Shown: in pieces, positions 1 to 4,709 of the stretch | Layout: each line of letters starts with the position of its first letter | Numbering within the stretch: the stretch's first letter is position 1 | Source: Proteobacteria bacterium UBA1847 | GTDB taxonomy: Bacteria; Pseudomonadota; Gammaproteobacteria; Steroidobacterales; Woeseiaceae | DNA: 5,156 nt | Direction: 5' to 3' | Assembly (NCBI GenBank): GCA_002338605.1 | Contig: DDIP01000372.1 | Span: 1 to 5,156, forward strand | Notes under the pieces: generated by a model | Told to the model about the DNA's origin: nothing | The model's input: the letters and a program-made list of their open reading frames with translations, nothing else | Database searches by the model: none | Made by a program: the position numbers and the translations under genes

Positions 1-540
1 AGCCGGTTGTTGTTGGGCCGTCGCGGTACTGAACACCTGATCGGCGGCGAACAGGTTGGCGATTCTTTCGTCCTGATATCCGGACCTGGCATTTATCGGG
101 CACCACTGCAGTCAAGTGAGATCGGCGTTGAGCGAATCTATCGACCGGTGACTGACGGCGCTGTATTTGCAACAGGTACCGATGTCGCATTTACCGGATC
201 AGGCGAAGCGCTCGAAACCTTCGCACCAGTGTACGTGCGCGGCGCCAGGGACGGAAGTAACAACCTGACCATTTCTTGGCTGCGCCGAGATCGACTGTCG
301 CAGACGCTGCGCTCCGGCGTACCACTGCCGCTTTCAGAAGCATCCGAATCGTACGAAATCGACATCCTGAACGTATCGGACGTCGTGCTTCGGACACTCA
401 CCAGCAGCGTCGACAGTGTTGCCTATTCGGCCGCTCAACAAACGACAGACTTTGGCGGGCCGCAGGCCGCAGTCAAGGTACGCATCTATCAACTCAGCGC
501 CATCGTAGGACGAGGCACACCCGCAGAGGCAACAATATGA
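1..540 (+). CDS. Phage tail-tip / host-specificity protein, C-terminal fragment (GTA Rcc01698-like)
   Basis: The reading frame is open at the left edge, so only the last 179 residues of a larger protein are seen; the TTG codons near base 7 are internal, not a start. The visible part reads like the C-terminal domain of the large tail protein found in gene transfer agents and many siphophages (Rcc01698-type, downstream of the TIM-barrel-like and Phage-tail_3 domains). Features I recognise are the LLGRRGTEH opening followed by GDSFVLI, the tryptophan-centred ISWLRRDR segment, SEASESYEIDIL, and the closing VRIYQLSAIVGRGTPAEATI. In this family the protein sits at the tail tip and takes part in host contact, the role played by lambda gpJ. 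It is the first of the overlapping late genes; its stop codon overlaps the next start as ATGA. The family assignment is from remembered motifs, not a search. Confidence 0.82.
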   Translation, partial: SRLLLGRRGTEHLIGGEQVGDSFVLISGPGIYRAPLQSSEIGVERIYRPVTDGAVFATGTDVAFTGSGEALETFAPVYVRGARDGSNNLTISWLRRDRLSQTLRSGVPLPLSEASESYEIDILNVSDVVLRTLTSSVDSVAYSAAQQTTDFGGPQAAVKVRIYQLSAIVGRGTPAEATI

Positions 541-965
541 CAAACCCACAGATTGGCAGTGTCGAAATTGCCGCGGCCCAGGAACAACCCGAAGTCCTCG
601 TAAACGGTGTCGATCGAGCCATCACGCAGGCGCTTTGCGGCCAGATAACGATCGATATCACTGTTGACGCCAACCTGACCCTGCAGGCAACGGCGCCGCC
701 CGACGCCGGCGATCAATGGGCTGCCGGCACGATCGTAATCACCGACACCGGCGTTGTGCTGACCGGCGGCATCGATGTCATCTATCCGGATGTCGATACT
801 CTCTATGGCGGCCCGTCGCGACTGATGTTCGTGTTCGTCAACAACACCGCCCAGATACTCACTGTCAGGCGAGCAGGGCAGCCGGGAATTGCGATCGCCG
901 CTGGCGTTTCCGCGCTCCTTTACCATGACGGCACCGACATCGTTGCGATTGTGGCTTCGATCTAA
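537..965 (+). CDS. Small phage tail-associated protein (DUF2793-like N-terminus)
   Basis: A 142-residue protein starting at ATG 537 in an ATGA overlap with the tail-tip gene. The same frame is open further upstream, but that stretch overlaps the tail gene and is not expected to be used. Residues 6-32 (IGSVEIAAAQEQPEVLVNGV and after) resemble the AAxQxQKEVTVNEALxxLD opening of DUF2793 proteins, which are found on phage tails or fibres. The rest is beta-rich: a segment with GDQWAAGTIVITDTG, then RLMFVFVNNTAQILTVRRAG and a closing LLYHDGTDIVAI. This matches the 'xVxNxxxxxLTVKxxxGxGVxVxxGxxxxVYxDGTNV' pattern common in small fibre or decoration proteins. No membrane segment or signal peptide is visible. 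Placement directly after the tail-tip gene supports a structural role. The exact role (fibre, decoration, chaperone) cannot be told. Confidence 0.65.
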   Translation: MTNPQIGSVEIAAAQEQPEVLVNGVDRAITQALCGQITIDITVDANLTLQATAPPDAGDQWAAGTIVITDTGVVLTGGIDVIYPDVDTLYGGPSRLMFVFVNNTAQILTVRRAGQPGIAIAAGVSALLYHDGTDIVAIVASI

Positions 966-1432
966 TGGACGCAAGGCAGTTTCGTATAGACGTTGTCAGG
1001 CCGGCACTGAAGGCAGTGGAACTGCATTCGGGCGACGCCGAAGCCCTGGTCATGGGTACGGCTGCGCAAGAGTCACACTTCGAATATGTCCGCCAGTTGG
1101 GCGGCGGTCCGGCGCTCTCGTTCTTCCAAATGGAACCCGCTACGCACGATGACATTTGGGAAAACTACCTCAGGTTTCGGCCACAGATATCAGGGCTGGT
1201 CAGGACCGCGATTGACTATGGAAATGAAGGCCGGCCAAGCGCGGAACGCCTGCTTTGGGATATGCGGTATTCCGCGATTATGTGTCGCCTACAGTATCGT
1301 CGTTTTCCGGATTTACTTCCGAGCGAGCACGATATTTGGGCAATGGCCGCATTGTGGAAGCGCCGCTACAACACCCAGGGTGGCGCCGGTACGGAACAGG
1401 AATTTGTGGACAACTACAGGCGAGTCAAATGA
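965..1432 (+). CDS. Putative phage lysozyme / lytic transglycosylase-like protein (endolysin candidate)
   Basis: 155 residues; the start ATG at 965 shares one base with the preceding stop (TAATG). Residues 33-65 look like a compressed transglycosylase (SLT/lysozyme-like) core. AAQESHF (33-39) supplies a candidate catalytic Glu36 followed by Ser37, as in the ES motif. GGGPALSFFQMEPATHDDIW (46-65) parallels the family's GAxGLMQxMPxTA block. The C-terminal half contains AMAALWKRRYNTQGGAGTE, with an asparagine and a glycine cluster that fit the last conserved block of such enzymes. There is no signal peptide or membrane segment, so release through a holin would be needed if it acts on peptidoglycan. 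Its place between tail and small membrane/spanin genes supports an endolysin role. The catalytic assignment is inference. Proteins of this kind are often annotated only as hypothetical. Confidence 0.6.
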   Translation: MDARQFRIDVVRPALKAVELHSGDAEALVMGTAAQESHFEYVRQLGGGPALSFFQMEPATHDDIWENYLRFRPQISGLVRTAIDYGNEGRPSAERLLWDMRYSAIMCRLQYRRFPDLLPSEHDIWAMAALWKRRYNTQGGAGTEQEFVDNYRRVK

Positions 1433-1671
1433 TTGATCAGATTCTGAGTGATGGGCCGCTTTGGGTGGTATGGATTGCCCAGTTTATTGCCATCGAAGTG
1501 CCGGCGCTATTCAACAAGAAAGACGGAGACACCTGGTCGGAAGTACTGCGGTATATCTTTGGGTTCTCGAAGCGCGCGGGCGATATTCAGTCTCATGGCA
1601 TGAGGGCGAGGCGAGTTAGTTTCTATGCGGTTTCAGCATGGTTCATCGCTCACATATCGGGGTGGGTGTGA
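1429..1671 (+). CDS. Small two-helix membrane protein, lysis-region family
   Basis: 80 residues from ATG 1429 (ATGA overlap with the lysozyme-like gene). The frame extends upstream inside that gene, but the overlap start is the sensible one. It has a hydrophobic N-terminal helix (about residues 10-28, containing Glu23) and a C-terminal helix (about 63-80). The soluble linker between them contains GDTWSEVLRYIFGF (33-46) and a basic stretch MRARR. It ends with WFIAHISGWV. The layout of aromatic N-terminal helix, GDTxSE, then a terminal helix with a W..xHI motif is one I associate with small proteins next to phage lysins. Function is not established. Its position straight after the muralytic gene makes a holin, antiholin or lysis accessory role possible. 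Confidence 0.6.
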   Translation: MIDQILSDGPLWVVWIAQFIAIEVPALFNKKDGDTWSEVLRYIFGFSKRAGDIQSHGMRARRVSFYAVSAWFIAHISGWV

Positions 1672-1928
1672 TGTTTATGATTGCAGTGCTTATCGGCGTG
1701 TTGTTGTCGCCAGTTTTCATCATGGGCGCGCTGATCATTGTTGTCGGTCTTCGCTTCAAAAAGAACATGAAAAAGAAAGGCGACGTCACGGCTTTCTGGT
1801 CGAACTGGATCGCATTCATATGGGCATGGGCTGAACAGGCCGAAAGCGTTGTGGAGCTGGTGCCGCACTTCCGGCGTGACCTGACAGAAACTTTTGGATA
1901 TCGACCGGATGACGGGAGAGTGACGTGA
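1671..1928 (+). CDS. Small single-helix membrane protein of unknown function
   Basis: 85 residues from ATG 1671, which overlaps the preceding stop by one base (TGATG); a GTG one codon earlier is the only close alternative. Residues 3-27 form a strongly hydrophobic helix. It is followed at once by a very basic stretch RFKKNMKKKGD (28-38), which should hold that end in the cytoplasm by the positive-inside rule. The rest is a tryptophan-rich amphipathic part, WSNWIAFIWAWAEQAE (43-58), and a charged tail ending in FGYRPDDGRVT. I do not recognise a family. A short helix, basic cluster and amphipathic aromatic helix would suit a lysis accessory or pinholin-like protein, but that is inference from layout and neighbours. 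Confidence 0.55.
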   Translation: MFMIAVLIGVLLSPVFIMGALIIVVGLRFKKNMKKKGDVTAFWSNWIAFIWAWAEQAESVVELVPHFRRDLTETFGYRPDDGRVT

Positions 1929-2236
1929 ACAAATGGCAGGTATTCTGGAGGTCGCTTGACGAGGCTCGATTGATCGTTCGCGTCATTTTGATTGTCGGTC
2001 TGTACGGGCTTTTTCAGTACATCTGGTTTGTAACTGACAGCTTCTTCGGCATTGTGGCAACGGCCCAGTCATCCGGGTCTGAGGCGAGCTGGGCGCAACT
2101 CGTACCGGTGTTAACGGCCGTGACTGCGTTCGTGGTCGGAAACCTGAAGATCATTGTCGACCTTGTGACGAAGGCGTGGCTCGATTACAGGCAGTCCGGG
2201 ACGGACTGGAATAAAGACGGGGATCCGGAAGAATGA
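1925..2236 (+). CDS. Putative holin-like two-helix membrane protein
   Basis: 103 residues from GTG 1925, overlapping the previous stop as GTGA; a purine-rich GGGAGAG just upstream can serve as ribosome binding site. It has two membrane segments, about residues 17-37 (VRVILIVGLYGLFQYIWFVT) and 57-81, separated by a short polar loop. The C-terminal tail is charged (KAWLDYRQSGTDWNKDGDPEE). The second helix, entered through a tryptophan (EASWAQL) and closed by VVGNLKIIVDL, resembles the 'PxxxQAxFVSxVVGAxxAWFGLY' helix of common phage holin-like proteins, though it is not a clear match. Size, two-helix topology, charged tail and location directly before the spanin genes make this my first choice for the holin. 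Other small membrane genes in the cluster are rivals. Confidence 0.58.
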   Translation: MNKWQVFWRSLDEARLIVRVILIVGLYGLFQYIWFVTDSFFGIVATAQSSGSEASWAQLVPVLTAVTAFVVGNLKIIVDLVTKAWLDYRQSGTDWNKDGDPEE

Positions 2237-2652
2237 TCAAGTCACCGCTTCTGTATGGGTCGGTTGCCGCGATCGGGCTTCTGCTGACACTGTACTTATT
2301 GGAGATACTCGCGCATTCAGACACCAAGCGGGAGTTCGCCGCAGCGGAACAACGGCATGCCGTTGAGTACCAGGCGTATGCCCTGGCTTCGGCAGCGCGT
2401 GCCCAGGCCGTTTCAGAGGCTCAGGAACAGGCGCAGGCAGATCGCGACCGACACACCGAAAATATCAAAACGCTGCTACAGGCGATAAACGGCGCTGAGA
2501 GGGCGGTTATTCTGGAACGAAACAAGGCCGCAGCGAGAATTGCGGCCATCGAGGCAGAAAATGGAAAAATTATGGAATGGGCTGATACTGGTATTCCTGA
2601 CGATTATCTTGCCTGGATGCGGGAGCCAAACACCCCTTTGCCCGCCCCCTGA
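2233..2652 (+). CDS. Rz-like inner-membrane spanin (i-spanin)
   Basis: 139 residues from ATG 2233 (ATGA overlap). Residues 6-26 form an N-terminal transmembrane anchor. A long Ala/Glu/Gln-rich coiled-coil region follows from about 30 to 112 (EAQEQAQADRDRHTENIKTL, then ERNKAAARIAAIEAENGKI). The end, EWADTGIPDDYLAWMRE, is the familiar Rz/LysB ending 'WADxPVPxDVxxWLR', followed by a proline-rich tip. I-spanins span the periplasm and bind an outer-membrane o-spanin to fuse or disrupt the envelope in the last step of lysis of Gram-negative hosts. The o-spanin gene starts inside its 3' end in another frame, the classic Rz/Rz1 arrangement, which strengthens the call well beyond sequence resemblance alone. 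Confidence 0.85.
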   Translation: MIKSPLLYGSVAAIGLLLTLYLLEILAHSDTKREFAAAEQRHAVEYQAYALASAARAQAVSEAQEQAQADRDRHTENIKTLLQAINGAERAVILERNKAAARIAAIEAENGKIMEWADTGIPDDYLAWMREPNTPLPAP

Positions 2653-2863
2653 GGTCATCAAGGTTACGGTGACAGAGTTCCGTGAATTGCCGGCGCAGTG
2701 CTTTAGTGCGATTGATGTTCCGGATCCTGGACCACTGAATCGAGACCTTGCGGCTGCCTATCGATCGATGAACGCCAGCGTTCAAGAGCAACGCCGGGTT
2801 CTGGCGTGTTGTCAGGCAATCAGTCAAGGGCAGCAGTGCGATCTGAATGAGGTAGTGGAATGA
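2561..2863 (+). CDS. Rz1-like outer-membrane lipoprotein spanin (o-spanin)
   Basis: 100 residues from ATG 2561, preceded by GAGG at 2551-2554. A TTG at 2540 in the same frame is less likely, because the short N-terminus from 2561 gives a proper lipoprotein signal. Residues 1-20 read MEKLWNGLILVFLTIILPGC, a lipobox ending at Cys20, so a mature protein of 81 residues is expected. Next come CPPPEVIKVTVTEFRELPAQ, the proline-rich 'PPPxVVKVTVTExxxLP' block typical of Rz1/LysC proteins. The first 92 bases overlap the i-spanin gene in the +1 frame, after which the gene runs on alone. The mature part is longer than that of lambda Rz1 (about 40 residues) and has extra cysteines (27, 47, 83, 84, 93). 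It should pair with the i-spanin across the periplasm. Confidence 0.83.
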   Translation: MEKLWNGLILVFLTIILPGCGSQTPLCPPPEVIKVTVTEFRELPAQCFSAIDVPDPGPLNRDLAAAYRSMNASVQEQRRVLACCQAISQGQQCDLNEVVE

Positions 2864-3579
2864 AAACAAACGAACCGCCACGAGTATCGCTGTACTTTAT
2901 TTTGCTGATAGCGTTCGCGCTGGTCGTTGCGGCCATTGACTCAAGGGCCGACGACTGCCGCGGGCGGTCTTGCAATGACGGCGTTGACATCGACATCACG
3001 GGAGGTGACGTCAAGAACGTCCTCACAGGTGGCGATGTCAGCAACGTATTGACAGGTGGCGACAACACGGCGAGCAGCTCCGCGCTTGTTGGTGGCAGCC
3101 GCAACTACTCGGTTGGAGCACCTGGCCTGTCCGATGTCGATATCGCCGGCTGCCTCGGGTCGACATCCTGGTCGTTCCTGATAGCAGCGAAACAAAAGCT
3201 GGTGTTGAATCAGGTCTGTATGGCCGAGTTTTACCTGAACAATGGTCTGTACGAGCTGGCCGCCATGTCGCTTTGCAACGTTCCGGAAATCCTTATGGAG
3301 TTTGACTCAGAGGCCAACTGCGAAGCGGCACATAATTTCAAGCCGACGTTCCACGTTCAACAACCCACTTCGTCAGAGCCGAAAGAAGATGACGACGAAC
3401 ATGCCGATGACATCGTGCAGTTATACGTTCGCCTGAACCAGCTGGAGGCGCAGCGAGAGAAGGACGCTGAGGCATTGCGAAAGGCTCAATCCCAGCGACC
3501 AGTCACTCGAGAGGTGGTCCAGCAGCGGTATCTGACGGACAAGCAACGAGCGGCGCTTCAGGAGGTATTGAAAAAATGA
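2860..3579 (+). CDS. Exported or membrane-anchored phage protein with TGGD repeats and a four-cysteine domain
   Basis: 239 residues from ATG 2860, in an ATGA overlap with the o-spanin stop and with GAGG at 2849-2852, seven bases upstream. Residues 9-26 are a hydrophobic signal or anchor, with a possible cleavage after SRA (30). A short Cys33/Cys38 region leads to tandem TGGDVxNVL repeats (47-68) and a Ser/Gly stretch. A compact domain (about 85-158) follows with VDIAGCLGSTSWSF, KQKLVLNQVC, LAAMSLCNVPEI and EANCEAAH; Cys98, 120, 139 and 154 could form two disulfides. Then come an acidic linker (EPKEDDDEHADD) and a charged C-terminal coiled coil. I remember similar 'GLGDVDINxCxGSTQW...KQKLVLNxWC' proteins in phage lysis regions, always without function. 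A periplasmic envelope role is inferred from the signal, the cysteines and the spanin neighbours. Confidence 0.7.
   Translation: MKTNEPPRVSLYFILLIAFALVVAAIDSRADDCRGRSCNDGVDIDITGGDVKNVLTGGDVSNVLTGGDNTASSSALVGGSRNYSVGAPGLSDVDIAGCLGSTSWSFLIAAKQKLVLNQVCMAEFYLNNGLYELAAMSLCNVPEILMEFDSEANCEAAHNFKPTFHVQQPTSSEPKEDDDEHADDIVQLYVRLNQLEAQREKDAEALRKAQSQRPVTREVVQQRYLTDKQRAALQEVLKK
2998..3063 (+). repeat. In-frame 27-base tandem repeat encoding TGGDVxNVL
   Basis: Two adjacent 27-base units (2998-3024 and 3025-3051) and a partial third (3052-3063) encode TGGDVKNVL, TGGDVSNVL and TGGD. The codons differ between units (for example ggaggtgac against ggtggcgat) while the amino acids are kept. This points to protein-level conservation rather than a fresh duplication. 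The unit lies between the signal segment and the Cys domain and may form a small beta-turn array. Confidence 0.75.
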
Positions 3580-3833
3580 ACCCGAAAAACATCTTTCTTA
3601 CCGTTCTAAGCGTTGCTGGTGTGGGCGTAATCTTGACCATGGCCGGCATGGCTGCAATGTGGTGGATCAGCGTTGAGGTGGCTGGCCAGCTACAATCGGC
3701 AGGCATCGTTCCGGTGGCGAAGGTCGACGCGCTCAATACTCGGGTTGAAAATCTTGAGAGCCTTCACGAAAAGGACACGAACCGCATCGAAACGAAGGCC
3801 GAGAAAATAGCCGAAATTCTGATGAACGACTGA
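3576..3833 (+). CDS. Small membrane-anchored coiled-coil protein
   Basis: 85 residues from ATG 3576, overlapping the previous stop as ATGA and served by a strong AGGAGGT at 3560-3566, nine bases before the start. Residues 6-32 form a hydrophobic helix ending in the aromatic-rich MAAMWWISVEV. After a short hinge (GIVPVAK) the rest is a charged heptad-like helix (DALNTRVENLESLHEKDTNR and on to IAEILMND). A single N-terminal anchor plus coiled coil resembles a short i-spanin or an oligomerising lysis protein, but I recognise no family. It ends the uninterrupted run of overlapping genes; a 60-base gap follows. Confidence 0.6.
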   Translation: MNPKNIFLTVLSVAGVGVILTMAGMAAMWWISVEVAGQLQSAGIVPVAKVDALNTRVENLESLHEKDTNRIETKAEKIAEILMND

Positions 3834-3893
3834 GCACTTTTTCCCAATTCATAACATTCGGCAAACTTCAGCCTAAACTAGAAGGATTATTGC

Positions 3894-4394
3894 GTGGCCG
3901 AGCCAGGTGATGAAAATAAATCCAGCAGTGCAGTATGGAGTCGACTCAATCAGCACGGCGATGAAATCAGCGCGCTTGCTCGCGCACACGCTGCAACCGA
4001 AGCGAGTCTTACTGCCCTGGCAAAATCCGTTGAAGCAGGATTCGCCCACCAGGCCGATATCCTCGGACAGCTCATTGAGGAGTCCAGAAACCAACGAGAA
4101 AAGAGCTCACGACCGGTAAACTACTTTGCGTGGTTCACCGGTGCACTTGGTGTTCTGGCAATGTTCGGCGGCTACACAGTGCTGTTCAACACGGCGGACA
4201 ACTACAGGCTCAACAACGTCGAATCACGATCGGAGCGTCACACCAGTCAACTCAATGAACGCGCATTTATTCTTGGGCAGCAGTCTGAAGCCATTGCCGT
4301 ATTGAAGGCTGCAGATCAAAAGCAGTACGACCTGATGCTCGAATTTTCCCGAGAAATTGGCAGACTCGAAGGATCTGGTCAGAACAGAAAATAG
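3894..4394 (+). CDS. Late-module membrane protein with two coiled-coil arms
   Basis: 166 residues from GTG 3894, chosen because GAAGGA at 3881-3886 lies seven bases upstream; an in-frame ATG only appears much later. The protein is a polar helical arm (about 12-70, with VWSRLNQHGDEISALARAHA), a single membrane helix (about 77-98, YFAWFTGALGVLAMFGGYTV) and a second helical arm (about 103-160) with coiled-coil character. Lack of an N-terminal signal and the central anchor suggest an inner-membrane protein with one arm on each side. Such W..I..L.....A-type small membrane proteins are common late in phage genomes and have no assigned function. It is the last plus-strand gene and is followed by a strong hairpin. 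Confidence 0.62.
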   Translation: MAEPGDENKSSSAVWSRLNQHGDEISALARAHAATEASLTALAKSVEAGFAHQADILGQLIEESRNQREKSSRPVNYFAWFTGALGVLAMFGGYTVLFNTADNYRLNNVESRSERHTSQLNERAFILGQQSEAIAVLKAADQKQYDLMLEFSREIGRLEGSGQNRK

Positions 4395-4401
4395 CTTCAC
4401 C

Positions 4402-4434
4402 GGCTCCGTTGCGTTTCGTCCGAAACGCTGAGCC
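4402..4434 (+). terminator. Strong hairpin just after the last late gene, possible terminator or 3' end
   Basis: GCGTTTC (4411-4417) pairs perfectly with GAAACGC (4422-4428) around a four-base loop. Outside an asymmetric internal loop, GGCTC (4402-4406) pairs with GAGCC (4430-4434). It begins seven bases after the stop codon of the last plus-strand gene, where a late terminator would be expected. No T-run follows on the plus strand, so intrinsic termination is uncertain; 3'-end protection after Rho-dependent stopping is equally possible. Confidence 0.5.
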
Positions 4435-4443
4435 AATCCAAAC

Positions 4444-4458
4444 GCGCACTATCTGCGC
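4444..4458. other. Small 5-bp hairpin
   Basis: GCGCA (4444-4448) pairs with TGCGC (4454-4458) around a five-base loop. It lies in the non-coding stretch between converging genes and may be part of a larger 3' untranslated structure. Confidence 0.35.
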
Positions 4459-4477
4459 AATTTACCAAAACCGAGCT

Positions 4478-4493
4478 GGCTAATGCACTAGCC
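4478..4493. other. Small 5-bp hairpin
   Basis: GGCTA (4478-4482) pairs with TAGCC (4489-4493) around a six-base loop. It is the third potential stem-loop in a row after the last late gene. Alone it could be chance; together with its neighbours it suggests a structured 3' region. Confidence 0.3.
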
Positions 4494-4538
4494 GTTCACA
4501 TTCCATCCAACGCACGTTTTCGGTCGGTGTGGGGGGCA

Positions 4539-4703
4539 GGCCAATTAAAACGGCGGGCAGATTCGAACCGCATCCCCATCAAAGCCATGTTCCGGGTGGC
4601 TCAAGGGACAACCCCGGTGAGGGCAGGCATTCCTCAGCGGCTTAGTCACCATGTCCGCCTCTAATCCTGCTACCGCCGGATCAATAATATATCCGTATTG
4701 GCC
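4539..4703. ncRNA. Candidate structured RNA domain between converging genes (strand unresolved)
   Basis: Two nested long-range helices close this stretch. The outer one is GGCCAAT (4539-4545) with ATTGGCC (4697-4703). The inner one is CGGCGG-GCAG-ATT (4551-4563) with AAT-C-CTGC-TA-CCGCCG (4663-4678), 13 pairs interrupted by bulges of one and two bases. Inside are further possible stems: CCGGG (4592-4596) with CCCGG (4613-4617), TGAGG (4618-4622) with CCTCA (4632-4636), and GCGG (4637-4640) with CCGC (4655-4658). The domain does not overlap a convincing gene. On the minus strand the inner helix is followed by TTTT (4550-4547) and the element would lie immediately after the DUF2303 stop codon. 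I cannot match it to a known family. Helices were found by eye, without folding energies. Confidence 0.45.
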
Positions 4704-4709
4704 GTTGGC

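Larger units (their letters stand above)
4395..4709. other. 315-base non-coding region between converging phage modules
   Basis: No convincing gene is seen on either strand between the stop of the last plus-strand gene (4394) and the stop of the minus-strand DUF2303 gene (4710). The region holds a strong hairpin, two small hairpins, a G-rich run (4522-4540) and the large two-helix domain. Where converging transcripts meet, terminators are expected, but the amount of potential structure is more than one terminator needs. Confidence 0.7.

Noticed and set aside
138..401. Minus-strand open frames inside the tail-tip gene.
   Set aside because: They have Arg/Ser-rich composition typical of antisense frames, and the plus-strand frame carries clear family motifs.
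2540..2560. TTG start giving a longer o-spanin.
   Set aside because: The ATG at 2561 has GAGG upstream and gives a compact lipoprotein signal with Cys20; the longer form would place charged residues ahead of it without need.
3851..3879. Possible promoter before the 3894 gene: ATAACA (3851-3856), 17-base spacer, TAAACT (3874-3879).
   Set aside because: Each box matches the sigma-70 consensus at only four of six positions, so chance is likely; the 60-base gap may simply be spacing.
4522..4540. G-rich run with five GG groups that could form a two-layer G-quadruplex.
   Set aside because: Two-layer quadruplexes are weak and such runs are frequent in GC-rich DNA; there is no further support.
4551..4678. 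A genuine tRNA gene on the minus strand, prompted by GGTTCGAATC.
   Set aside because: No normal D arm or five-pair anticodon stem with a seven-base loop is found, the span of about 128 bases is too long, and the T stem has only four pairs. Kept only as a tRNA-like motif.
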